Below, in pieces: positions 1-5,517 of a DNA stretch of 5,517 bases. The stretch's first letter is position 1. Each line of letters begins with the position of its first letter. This stretch comes from Actinomycetota bacterium (GTDB lineage: Bacteria; Actinomycetota; Actinomycetes; Nanopelagicales; Nanopelagicaceae): the NCBI GenBank assembly GCA_947488645.1, contig CANLAC010000081.1, positions 1-5,517 on the forward strand, given 5' to 3'. A program made the translations under genes and the position numbers. The notes below the pieces were generated by a model. It made no database searches. It was not told the origin of the DNA and saw only the letters and a list, made by a program, of their open reading frames with translations.

Positions 1-1167
1 GCATCCCGTAAGTCATTTATCACTGAGTTAGTTATCGCTGATTACGATGCTTCAAAAGCGCACGCTGTCACCCAGAAAATCCAAGACCCACGATTTACAT
101 CAGTGGAGGTGGATGCCGGCGATCTGGCGGCTCTCGAAGGATTGATCAAGAAGGTCAATCCTGATGTGGTTATTAACGCGGTTGATCCGCGTTTTGTTAT
201 GAACATCTTCAACGCAGCTAAAAATGCTGGCGTTAATTACATGGACATGGCCTTGTCACTATCAATTGCTCATCCAACAGATCCATTTAACAAAGTTGGA
301 GTCAAGCTAGGCGATGATCAGTTTGCTCAACATGATGAATGGCTAAGCCAAGGCAACTACGCGCTCATTGGAATCGGAATCGAACCTGGTATGAGTGACA
401 TTTTTGCAAAGTATGCACAAGATTATTTGTTCAGTGAAATTGATGCTGTAACAATCTTGGATGGTTCAAGTCTTACCGTTGATGGGTATGAGTTTGCTCC
501 ATCATTTTCAATCTGGACAACAATCGAAGAATGTCTTAATCCCCCACTAATTTGGAATGAAGGTTGGCATACAGCTAAGCCCTTTACAGGTGGCGTGACC
601 TTTGATTTCCCAGAAGGCATCGGCCCAGTTGAATGTGTAGATGTTGAACATGAGGAAGTTGTTTTGATTCCACAAAAGATTAAAACAAAGAAAGTAACTT
701 TTAAGTATGGTCTTGGAAATGACTTTATTGAAAAGCTAAAAACTATTCATGCACTTGGTCTTTCAAATAAGCAAAAGGTTAACTATCGCGGAATGGAGAT
801 TGCACCTCGCGACTTCTTAGCCTCCTTATTGCCTGATCCTGCAACGATTGGCCCGATCATGCACGGCAAGACTTGTGCTGGGGCACATGTTGCTGGTCTG
901 AATAAAGAAGGAAAGCCCTATGCCTGTTACATCTATAACGTCGTTGACAATGAATGGTCGATGAAAAATTATGGAGATCAAGCAGTTGTGTGGCAAACAG
1001 CAATTAATCCAGTTATTGCAATGGAATTAATTGCTAATGGCACCTGGAAACCTGCCGGTGTTGTTGGTCCGGAATGGCTAGAACCAAAGCCTTTCTTGGA
1101 TCTGATTGAATCCTATGGAAGCAGTTGGCATATTCGGGATGAGGATCCCGCAGGAATCGGGGCATAA
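1..1167 (+). CDS. Saccharopine dehydrogenase-family oxidoreductase, 5' end missing
   Basis: The reading frame is open from base 1 to a TAA at 1165-1167, giving 388 visible residues. An in-frame GTG at 103 is internal, because conserved Rossmann sequence precedes it; the true start and the glycine-rich dinucleotide loop lie left of the window. Seen: the end of the second Rossmann strand (VIADYD, visible residues 11-16, with an acidic residue that often favours NAD), the strand NPDVVINAVDP (53-63), the segment GVNYMDMA typical of the family, GIGIEPGMSD (125-134), and a C-terminal catalytic-type domain with GKTCAGAHVAG from about 289 and a closing GVVGPEWLEPKPFLDLI. The family includes saccharopine reductases, lysine dehydrogenases and carboxynorspermidine/homospermidine-type enzymes, all making or breaking an amino-acid to aldehyde secondary amine in the cytoplasm. 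The exact substrate cannot be assigned. Full length would be roughly 415-420 residues, normal for the family. It abuts the next gene, so cotranscription is likely. Confidence 0.85.
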   Translation, partial: ASRKSFITELVIADYDASKAHAVTQKIQDPRFTSVEVDAGDLAALEGLIKKVNPDVVINAVDPRFVMNIFNAAKNAGVNYMDMALSLSIAHPTDPFNKVGVKLGDDQFAQHDEWLSQGNYALIGIGIEPGMSDIFAKYAQDYLFSEIDAVTILDGSSLTVDGYEFAPSFSIWTTIEECLNPPLIWNEGWHTAKPFTGGVTFDFPEGIGPVECVDVEHEEVVLIPQKIKTKKVTFKYGLGNDFIEKLKTIHALGLSNKQKVNYRGMEIAPRDFLASLLPDPATIGPIMHGKTCAGAHVAGLNKEGKPYACYIYNVVDNEWSMKNYGDQAVVWQTAINPVIAMELIANGTWKPAGVVGPEWLEPKPFLDLIESYGSSWHIRDEDPAGIGA

Positions 1168-1935
1168 ATGGCATCGTGGGCGATAGTTACCGGAGCAACA
1201 TCTGGAATTGGTGAAAGCTTTACTAGATTGTTGGCCGAAAACAATTACAACATCGTATTAGTCGCCCGCGATATGCCACGTTTGCAAGAGCGTGCTCAGG
1301 GTTTACAAGAAAAGTTTAGAGTTGAAACCCACATTATTCAGGCAGATCTATCTACTGACGTGGGATGCGCTTCAGTTGAGCAATACATCGCTAACAATCA
1401 GGTCGATGTGTTGATCAACAATGCTGGCTTTGGTTTAAACAAAGCTTTCACTATGTCAGATCTTCAAGCCGAGCAGCAGATGTTTGATGTCTTGGTTCGC
1501 ACACCGATGCGTCTGATGCATGTGGCACTTCCGCTGATGAAGCAGCGCAACAAGGGTGTTGTCATCAATGTTTCATCTGTTGCCGGATACATTGCAGGTG
1601 GCACCTATAGCGCTTCAAAGTCATACCTGACCGTTTTGTCTGAATCACTTCACACCGAACTTGCTGGCACAAATATCAAGATCAGTGCCCTATGCCCTGG
1701 ATTTACTCGAACCGAATTCCATCAGCGTGGTCGCATGTCCATGAAGGGGTTGCCCAGCTTCATGTGGCTTGATTCTGACAAGTTGGTTGCAAAGTCGTGG
1801 AGCGATGCGCTCAAGGGTGAGGCGGTATCGATTCCGGGTTGGCAATACCAACTTCTTGTCTTTGTGATTCAAACTCTTCCGCGATCAATCATTAGAAAAG
1901 TTGGGATGAATCTGAGGAAAAAGCAACGCAAGTAA
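1168..1935 (+). CDS. Short-chain dehydrogenase/reductase (SDR family)
   Basis: A 255-residue classical SDR, an NAD(P)(H)-dependent oxidoreductase with a Rossmann fold. Seen: cofactor loop TGATSGIG at residues 8-15, Arg34 after the second strand (suggesting NADP(H)), the ADL motif at 59-61, NNAG at 84-87, catalytic Ser137 in NVSS, the YSASK active site with Tyr147 and Lys151, and CPGFTRTEF from 176. The Ser-to-Tyr spacing is 10 residues instead of the common 13, a short form I recall in actinobacterial relatives. The Asn of the usual Asn-Ser-Tyr-Lys tetrad appears to be Leu109. The C-terminus (about 225-255) is a hydrophobic stretch followed by a basic tail RKKQRK, which may favour membrane or lipid contact, as in DltE-like SDRs. 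Its ATG directly follows the upstream TAA; only weak G-rich sequence (AGGA at 1152, GGGG at 1159) could act as a ribosome site, so translational coupling is likely. Substrate unknown. Confidence 0.93.
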   Translation: MASWAIVTGATSGIGESFTRLLAENNYNIVLVARDMPRLQERAQGLQEKFRVETHIIQADLSTDVGCASVEQYIANNQVDVLINNAGFGLNKAFTMSDLQAEQQMFDVLVRTPMRLMHVALPLMKQRNKGVVINVSSVAGYIAGGTYSASKSYLTVLSESLHTELAGTNIKISALCPGFTRTEFHQRGRMSMKGLPSFMWLDSDKLVAKSWSDALKGEAVSIPGWQYQLLVFVIQTLPRSIIRKVGMNLRKKQRK

Positions 1936-1991
1936 CAGTCATACCTACCAACTCTCGGCGCGTTTTAAGTCTTCTTTCAGTACCCGGTCGC

Positions 1992-2018
1992 TAAGATTGG
2001 CACCATTACAAGGGAAGG
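1992..2018 (+). promoter_or_regulatory. Shine-Dalgarno site and tentative -10 box of the secreted-protein gene
   Basis: AGGGAAGG at 2011-2018 is a strong Shine-Dalgarno match, 7 nt before the ATG at 2026; it is the clearest ribosome binding site in the window and fixes that start. TAAGAT at 1992-1997 fits the TAnnnT pattern of an actinobacterial -10 box and would give a leader of about 20 nt, but no good -35 element stands at the right distance, so the promoter itself is a guess. No terminator hairpin is visible in the 90 bp after the SDR gene, so read-through from upstream is also possible. Confidence 0.55.
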
Positions 2019-2025
2019 TTCTTTC

Positions 2026-2637
2026 ATGTTTCGCAAAATCGCATCATTGTCAGTAGCACTAGTTGTCGCCGGTGGCGTCATGGTGGCTGTTCCAGCACAG
2101 GCTGCACCCAAGATTTCAAATGGTGTTGCCTGCACAAAGTCTGGTTCAACAACAAAGACCAGCCTTGGAACATATAAGTGTGCAAAGAACCCTCTTACAT
2201 CGAGCACAAAGTTGACCTGGCTATCACTTGACTGCATTACAGCTGCAAATGATGCTGTTAAAGCTGGGAAGTCAGCAGTTACAACCGCTGCTAACTTCAA
2301 AGCACAACTTCCAGTAATTGAACTTGGAATTACAACAGAGACTGCGAACCGCCTCGAGGTACAAACTAAGTTAGATGCTGCAACTCTTCGACTTACGGCG
2401 GCACAAGCAAAACTCACAGCTGCTAAAACAGATGCAGACAAAAAGATTCTCACAACTGCTGTCGCATCATGGACATCTGCAACACGTGCTTATGCAAGCA
2501 AGATTCGCAATATTGATCTAACAATCAAGAAGCTTGAAGCAGCAAAGCTTGCAGGAACTAACAAGCCAGCAGAATTAGCATCAAATGTTGCAAATGCTCG
2601 TGATAGCGCCAAGCTAATCTGCACAAAGGGCTTCTAA
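2026..2637 (+). CDS. Secreted small protein: signal peptide, Cys-bounded module, helical coiled coil
   Basis: I do not recognise a named family for the whole 203-residue protein. Residues 1-26 are a clear Sec signal peptide: basic MFRK, a hydrophobic core, and an AQA cleavage site before Ala27. Residues 33-65 form a small module of pattern G-x2-C36 ... G48-x-Y50-x-C52 ... W65; as I recall, similar Cys-to-Cys, W-ending modules occur in other secreted proteins of freshwater actinobacteria. From about 73 to 197 the protein is alanine-, threonine- and lysine-rich and predicted helical, with heptad spacing at Leu116/123/130 and again at Ile160, Ile163, Ile167 and Leu170. The four cysteines (36, 52, 70, 199) suggest two disulfides, C36-C52 and C70-C199, the latter tying the two ends of the helical region. 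A structural, cell-surface or adaptor role is plausible but not shown; no catalytic motif is seen. It is a single transcription unit with its own ribosome site and terminator. Confidence 0.88.
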   Translation: MFRKIASLSVALVVAGGVMVAVPAQAAPKISNGVACTKSGSTTKTSLGTYKCAKNPLTSSTKLTWLSLDCITAANDAVKAGKSAVTTAANFKAQLPVIELGITTETANRLEVQTKLDAATLRLTAAQAKLTAAKTDADKKILTTAVASWTSATRAYASKIRNIDLTIKKLEAAKLAGTNKPAELASNVANARDSAKLICTKGF

Positions 2638-2654
2638 CTCCCTAACTCTTTACG

Positions 2655-2688
2655 AAAAACCCGCTACCAAACAGGTAGCGGGTTTTTT
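2655..2688 (+). terminator. Rho-independent terminator after the secreted-protein gene
   Basis: Arms 2655-2668 (AAAAACCCGCTACC) and 2674-2687 (GGTAGCGGGTTTTT) are perfect complements of 14 bp around a 5-nt loop, AAACA. The 9-bp core is GC-rich and six T follow it, starting 17 bp after the TAA of the gene it closes. The A-tract on the left side means the hairpin could also stop minus-strand transcription. The next candidate start codon lies only 7 bp beyond the T-tract. Confidence 0.95.
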
Positions 2689-2695
2689 ACTACCT

Positions 2696-4099
2696 ATGGA
2701 TTCCCCTATTACCTTCGTACTTCGGCGTTCCTATGCTCACCACATGCGAGTAGTTAGATATTCAGGGGCCTGCATGTTGGCTGTCTACCTACTGCTTCAT
2801 ATCTTTTTTCCAACTGCGTGGTCTGAGTTATTCATATACAACATCATTCCTGTTGCTGCCATTGCTGCGATCGTCTTTGCGCCTCACATAAGCGATTCAA
2901 TTGCGAAGCCAACTACGGGAATTGCTTTTGCGCTATGGGCATGTGGATCAGCGATAGCCAGTGCCGGCGCGTTCTTTTCAATTCCACCCATCTTCAGCAG
3001 TATTTCTAACATCCTATATTTACTTTTTTACCCTCTTGCGATGATTGGGTTGCCACGTTTATTAGCGGTCAACCGCAAGCTTTCCCTTCTAGAAATGGTT
3101 GATTCTGCAATCTTTGGCCTTGGCCTCACCACATTGGGTTCTGCATTAGTTGTTAAGCCGGTACTTCCACACTTTGATGGCAACCTCAATGAAACCTTCT
3201 TTGCGATTATGTATCCAATCGCTGACTTGGTACTTGTATGCGTTGTGATCGCAACTGTTTTAATGCAGGGCTACTCAAAGCGTGGATTAGTTCTATCATC
3301 GGGAGTACTTTTATTTGCTGTAACTGACTTTCTCTATCTATGGCAACACATCAATGGAAGTTATCTGATGGGTTCGATGTTAGATGTTGGCTGGGTCATT
3401 GGAGTATTGCTGATTGCAGAGAGTTTTTGGCAGTCTGGAATTGATATCAAAGCACGTGAGGGAATCAATCCGATTCTAATTTCAATTTCAGTTTCACTGA
3501 GTGCGACCTTGTTAGCATTAATTGCAATTCGCCCCGATTATTTCCCACGATTTATCTTGATTCCGGCAATTGCAACAATGGCGCTGGCCTTTATTCGTAT
3601 GGCAATTGCATTAACTCAGGCTAAAAACATTGGCCAGGAAAGATTGCTGGCAAGAACCGATGAATTGACAGGACTTCCTAACCGTCGTCGTTTGGTTACA
3701 GAAATTGATAGCTTTATAGAAAAAGAGGGAGCACTGTTGCTGCTGGATCTTGATGGATTTAAGCCAATCAATGATGCCCATGGTCACGAAACCGGAGACA
3801 AGATTCTGCAACAAGTAGCGCTTCGATTTGAGCGCGCTTTGCCACATGGTGCTTTGTTGGCACGACTTGGTGGAGATGAGTTTGGGGTGTTGTATGAAGG
3901 TGGTTCTGACAGCGCGGTAGAAGTTGCTTTAGCGTTGCGTGCAACGCTGTCATACCCATTTCATATCAATAATAAAGAGATACAGCTAGGTGTCAGTATT
4001 GGCGTTGCAAGGAACAATGGAGAAAAAGATCTACTGCTCCGGGCAGATAATGCGATGTATAAAGCTAAGCGTGAGGGCCTAGGGGTTTGTCGGCTTTAA
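2696..4099 (+). CDS. Polytopic membrane diguanylate cyclase (GGDEF domain)
   Basis: A 467-residue protein predicted to convert two GTP into cyclic di-GMP at the inner face of the membrane. The N-terminal part holds about ten hydrophobic segments (roughly 22-40, 44-63, 72-93, 100-123, 135-155, 168-190, 197-217, 226-244, 258-279, 284-306); its pattern resembles the multi-helix input domain often fused to GGDEF/EAL in actinobacteria. The complete GGDEF domain follows: DELTGLPNRRRL from 322, metal/substrate motif DLDGFKPIND at 351-360, the active-site GGDEF at 392-396, and RADNAMYKAKREG near the end. Catalytic residues are intact, so activity is expected. The inhibitory RxxD that usually stands nine residues before GGDEF is replaced by PHGA (383-386), arguing against classic product inhibition. 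No EAL domain is present. The longest start is given, but it has no ribosome site and sits 7 bp after a terminator; Met17 (ATG at 2744) or Met27 (ATG at 2774, with AGGGG 5 nt upstream) may be the true start. The 3' end overlaps the convergent photolyase gene by 35 bp. Confidence 0.92.
   Translation: MDSPITFVLRRSYAHHMRVVRYSGACMLAVYLLLHIFFPTAWSELFIYNIIPVAAIAAIVFAPHISDSIAKPTTGIAFALWACGSAIASAGAFFSIPPIFSSISNILYLLFYPLAMIGLPRLLAVNRKLSLLEMVDSAIFGLGLTTLGSALVVKPVLPHFDGNLNETFFAIMYPIADLVLVCVVIATVLMQGYSKRGLVLSSGVLLFAVTDFLYLWQHINGSYLMGSMLDVGWVIGVLLIAESFWQSGIDIKAREGINPILISISVSLSATLLALIAIRPDYFPRFILIPAIATMALAFIRMAIALTQAKNIGQERLLARTDELTGLPNRRRLVTEIDSFIEKEGALLLLDLDGFKPINDAHGHETGDKILQQVALRFERALPHGALLARLGGDEFGVLYEGGSDSAVEVALALRATLSYPFHINNKEIQLGVSIGVARNNGEKDLLLRADNAMYKAKREGLGVCRL
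2732..2746 (+). promoter_or_regulatory. Candidate leaderless promoter/start for the diguanylate cyclase
   Basis: TATGCT at 2732-2737 matches the TAnnnT pattern and lies exactly 7 to 12 bases before the in-frame ATG at 2744, the geometry expected when transcription begins on the start codon. No Shine-Dalgarno precedes this ATG, which fits a leaderless message. Starting here would remove 16 residues and leave a short basic N-terminus (MRVVRYSG) before the first membrane helix. A -35 element is not clear (TTACCT at 2709-2714 matches only three of six). The match could be chance. Confidence 0.3.
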
Positions 4100-5435
4100 T
4101 CTCCTGCAATCGTGCAAGGGATTCAAGACGCTCGGTTGCATGATCAACTACCCGCTCTGGGTAACCCTTGCTGTAACCATCTAGGAATAACCATGGCTCG
4201 TGAATTTCAGATGCCGATAAGTGTGCCAGCTCTGGCACATACTTTCTTATGTAATCTCCATTTTCATCAAAGCGCTTGCCTTGTTCAATGGGATTAAATA
4301 TTCGGTAATACGGTGAGGCATCGGTACCGCATCCTGCAGTCCACTGCCATCCATGTGCATTAGATGCAACATCGTAATCAACTAGGTGCTCAGCAAAGAA
4401 TCGTTCTCCTACTTGCCATTCAAGGTGTAAGTCTTTGACTAAGAATGAAGCCACAACCATGCGGGTGCGATTATGCATCCATCCTTCAACAACTAACTGC
4501 CGCATGGCAGCATCCACAAATGGATAGCCTGTTTTCCCTTCACACCAAGAGATGAACTTCTTACCAGGCTTGTCATATCGCATCTCTTTAAATTTTGGCG
4601 CGTAGTACTCAACATCTGTCATTGGATTGTTAAAGAGAACATCGGCATAAAACTCACGCCATGCAATCTCCTTACGGAAAGTGTCGTGTGCTTTGCTCTC
4701 TCCAAGGTTTGCAAGAAGTGTTCGGGGATGAATCTCACCAAACTTCAAATAGGTACTCATTTTTGAAGTGCCATCGATTGAGGCTAAGTTTCGATTTTCA
4801 TCGTAACTATCTAGGCCGCTCTTCGTAAAAGCCTCAAAGCGTTTCAGTGCAGCTGCTTCTCCAGCAGCAATAATCTGCACTCCTTCAGGAAATTGAAAAT
4901 CAGGAAAAGCGCGATATTTCTCTGCTGGTTGAACAACTGCAAACTTCTTTGGAGTAACAGCAGGTGCTCTGTAACCATGTGTTCGCCAACCACGATAAAA
5001 AGGTGTGTATACCTTGTATGGCGTTGCATCACTTGGTTTTAGAACTCGACCGGGAGTGACTGCATAGGGACTACCGGTTCTGACTAGTTTTATTCCCGCT
5101 GCTTCAACTCGAGTATCTCGTTCTGCTCCATATCGCTCATACTCTGCAGATATATGGACTTCTTCAACACCATGCTGGGCAATAAGTTCTTTTAACACTT
5201 CAACTTGATCGCCTTGGATAATGTGTAATCGATTACCGAGCGATTCATCTAGGGCTCTTAGTGATTGACCCATATAGGCCAACAATTTTTCACCAGCTGC
5301 ATCTATTTGCTTCTTATCGAGAATAAATAGTGGGATTACTTGTTCAGCAGATTCGATAGCGGCTAATAGTGCTGGGTGATCATTGATTCGAAGGTCGCGA
5401 CGAAACCACATGATTGAAGTTTTCGCCAAAGACAT
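4065..5435 (-). CDS. phrB: Deoxyribodipyrimidine photolyase (CPD photolyase)
   Basis: A 456-residue, FAD-dependent light-driven enzyme that splits UV-induced cyclobutane pyrimidine dimers in DNA. Seen: the alpha/beta antenna domain opening with SIMWFRRDLRINDHPAL (8-24), then the helical FAD domain with Tyr211, TSKMS at 223-227, EIAWREF (256-262), GKTGYPFVDAAMRQL (300-314), GWMHNRTRM (318-326), and SNAHGWQW through YRIFNP (358-382). By alignment from memory with the E. coli enzyme, substrate and FAD contacts Glu274, Trp277, Asn341, Met345, Asn378 and Trp384 correspond to Glu256, Trp259, Asn322, Met326, Asn359 and Trp365, so CPD repair is expected. Two of the three electron-transfer tryptophans are present (Trp340, Trp363); the distal one is Tyr287. 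The antenna pigment cannot be read from sequence. The first ATG is used because an in-frame TGA lies five codons upstream and the next Met would cut the first strand. No ribosome site is seen. The 3' end overlaps the cyclase gene. Confidence 0.96.
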   Translation of the reverse strand: MSLAKTSIMWFRRDLRINDHPALLAAIESAEQVIPLFILDKKQIDAAGEKLLAYMGQSLRALDESLGNRLHIIQGDQVEVLKELIAQHGVEEVHISAEYERYGAERDTRVEAAGIKLVRTGSPYAVTPGRVLKPSDATPYKVYTPFYRGWRTHGYRAPAVTPKKFAVVQPAEKYRAFPDFQFPEGVQIIAAGEAAALKRFEAFTKSGLDSYDENRNLASIDGTSKMSTYLKFGEIHPRTLLANLGESKAHDTFRKEIAWREFYADVLFNNPMTDVEYYAPKFKEMRYDKPGKKFISWCEGKTGYPFVDAAMRQLVVEGWMHNRTRMVVASFLVKDLHLEWQVGERFFAEHLVDYDVASNAHGWQWTAGCGTDASPYYRIFNPIEQGKRFDENGDYIRKYVPELAHLSASEIHEPWLFLDGYSKGYPERVVDHATERLESLARLQEIKADKPLGPHA

Positions 5436-5437
5436 GG

Positions 5438-5452
5438 GATGATTAAATCATC
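5438..5452. promoter_or_regulatory. Palindromic spacer between divergent start codons
   Basis: GATGATT (5438-5444), a central A, and AATCATC (5446-5452) form a perfect 7-bp inverted repeat filling 15 of the 17 bases between the photolyase ATG (minus strand, ending at 5435) and the plus-strand ATG at 5453. On the minus strand TTTAAT lies exactly at -12 to -7 relative to the photolyase ATG, one mismatch from TATAAT, although the mismatch is at the usually most conserved A. On the plus strand TTAAAT lies at -10 to -5 of its ATG. With no Shine-Dalgarno on either side, overlapping leaderless promoters and/or a repressor operator are the likely readings. Both are inferences. Confidence 0.4.
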
Positions 5453-5517
5453 ATGCAAGAGATTAAGCGCTTTCAAGTCCGTGGGGTTCCGGGCGAAGTT
5501 GTCCGTGCCCAGTTTGG
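5453..5517 (+). CDS. Start of an unrecognised gene divergent from the photolyase gene, 3' end missing
   Basis: An ATG at 5453 opens a frame that stays open for 21 codons to the end of the window, beginning MQEIKRFQVRGVPGEVVR. I do not recognise the product from this fragment. Support for a real gene is its position head-to-head with the photolyase gene and the lack of any other coding explanation for these bases. There is no Shine-Dalgarno upstream, so the message would have to be leaderless if this ATG is the start; a start further right cannot be excluded. Confidence 0.5.
   Translation, partial: MQEIKRFQVRGVPGEVVRAQF

Noticed and set aside
103..105. GTG as the start of the saccharopine dehydrogenase gene
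   Set aside because: The frame is open to base 1 and residues before the GTG continue the Rossmann fold, so the gene simply runs off the left edge.
1977..2453. A 158-codon minus-strand open frame opposite the secreted-protein gene
   Set aside because: It is the antisense of a gene with a signal peptide, strong ribosome site and terminator; its sequence is low-complexity Ala/Val/Ser with no recognisable domain.
3611..3959. Two short minus-strand open frames inside the cyclase gene
   Set aside because: They lie opposite the conserved GGDEF domain in other frames and show no start signals or domain features.
4222..4239. Inverted repeat TGTGCCAG / CTGGCACA as a terminator for the cyclase gene
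   Set aside because: It lies inside the conserved photolyase coding sequence (PELAHL), has only a 2-nt centre and is not followed by a proper T-tract.
4112..4297. Short plus-strand open frame downstream of the cyclase
   Set aside because: It is antisense to the conserved C-terminal FAD domain of the photolyase and has no ribosome site or recognisable product.
2696..5435. Cyclase and photolyase as a joint light-signalling module
   Set aside because: The genes are convergent rather than cotranscribed, the photolyase keeps the full CPD-repair active site, and no light-sensing domain is visible in the cyclase.

Overview
The window looks like a piece of the chromosome of a streamlined, low-GC planktonic actinobacterium, most likely of the freshwater acI lineage (Nanopelagicales). 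That placement is an inference. It rests on the moderately AT-rich, tightly packed genes, the candidate leaderless starts, the actinobacterial look of the membrane-GGDEF and SDR proteins, and a small secreted protein with a cysteine-bounded N-terminal module that I recall from secreted proteins of this group. No rRNA, tRNA, mobile element, CRISPR array or attachment site is visible.

Layout. Positions 1-1935 hold two abutting plus-strand oxidoreductase genes: the 3' part of a saccharopine dehydrogenase-family gene (its start lies left of the window) and a classical short-chain dehydrogenase whose ATG follows the upstream TAA with no gap. A 90-bp gap with a strong Shine-Dalgarno site leads to a gene for a secreted, alanine/threonine/lysine-rich helical protein (2026-2637). 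That gene is closed by a perfect 14-bp terminator hairpin (2655-2688). Only 7 bp later comes the first possible start of a polytopic membrane diguanylate cyclase (2696-4099). Its last 35 bp overlap tail-to-tail with a minus-strand CPD photolyase gene (4065-5435). The photolyase start codon is separated by only 17 bp from the ATG of a divergent, truncated plus-strand gene (5453 to the end), and 15 of those 17 bp form a perfect odd palindrome.

How the genes work together. The first two genes are probably cotranscribed and may act in one redox pathway whose substrates cannot be read from sequence. The secreted protein is a self-contained unit. The cyclase would sense something at or in the membrane and make cyclic di-GMP; its GGDEF catalytic residues are intact but the usual RxxD inhibitory site is absent. 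The photolyase repairs UV-induced pyrimidine dimers, as expected for a sunlit-water bacterium.

I found no convincing new multi-gene system. The items most worth a second look are the palindromic 17-bp divergent spacer, the terminator-abutting start of the cyclase with a better candidate start at codon 17, the photolyase lacking the distal tryptophan of its electron-transfer triad, and the secreted protein with a disulfide module plus coiled coil.
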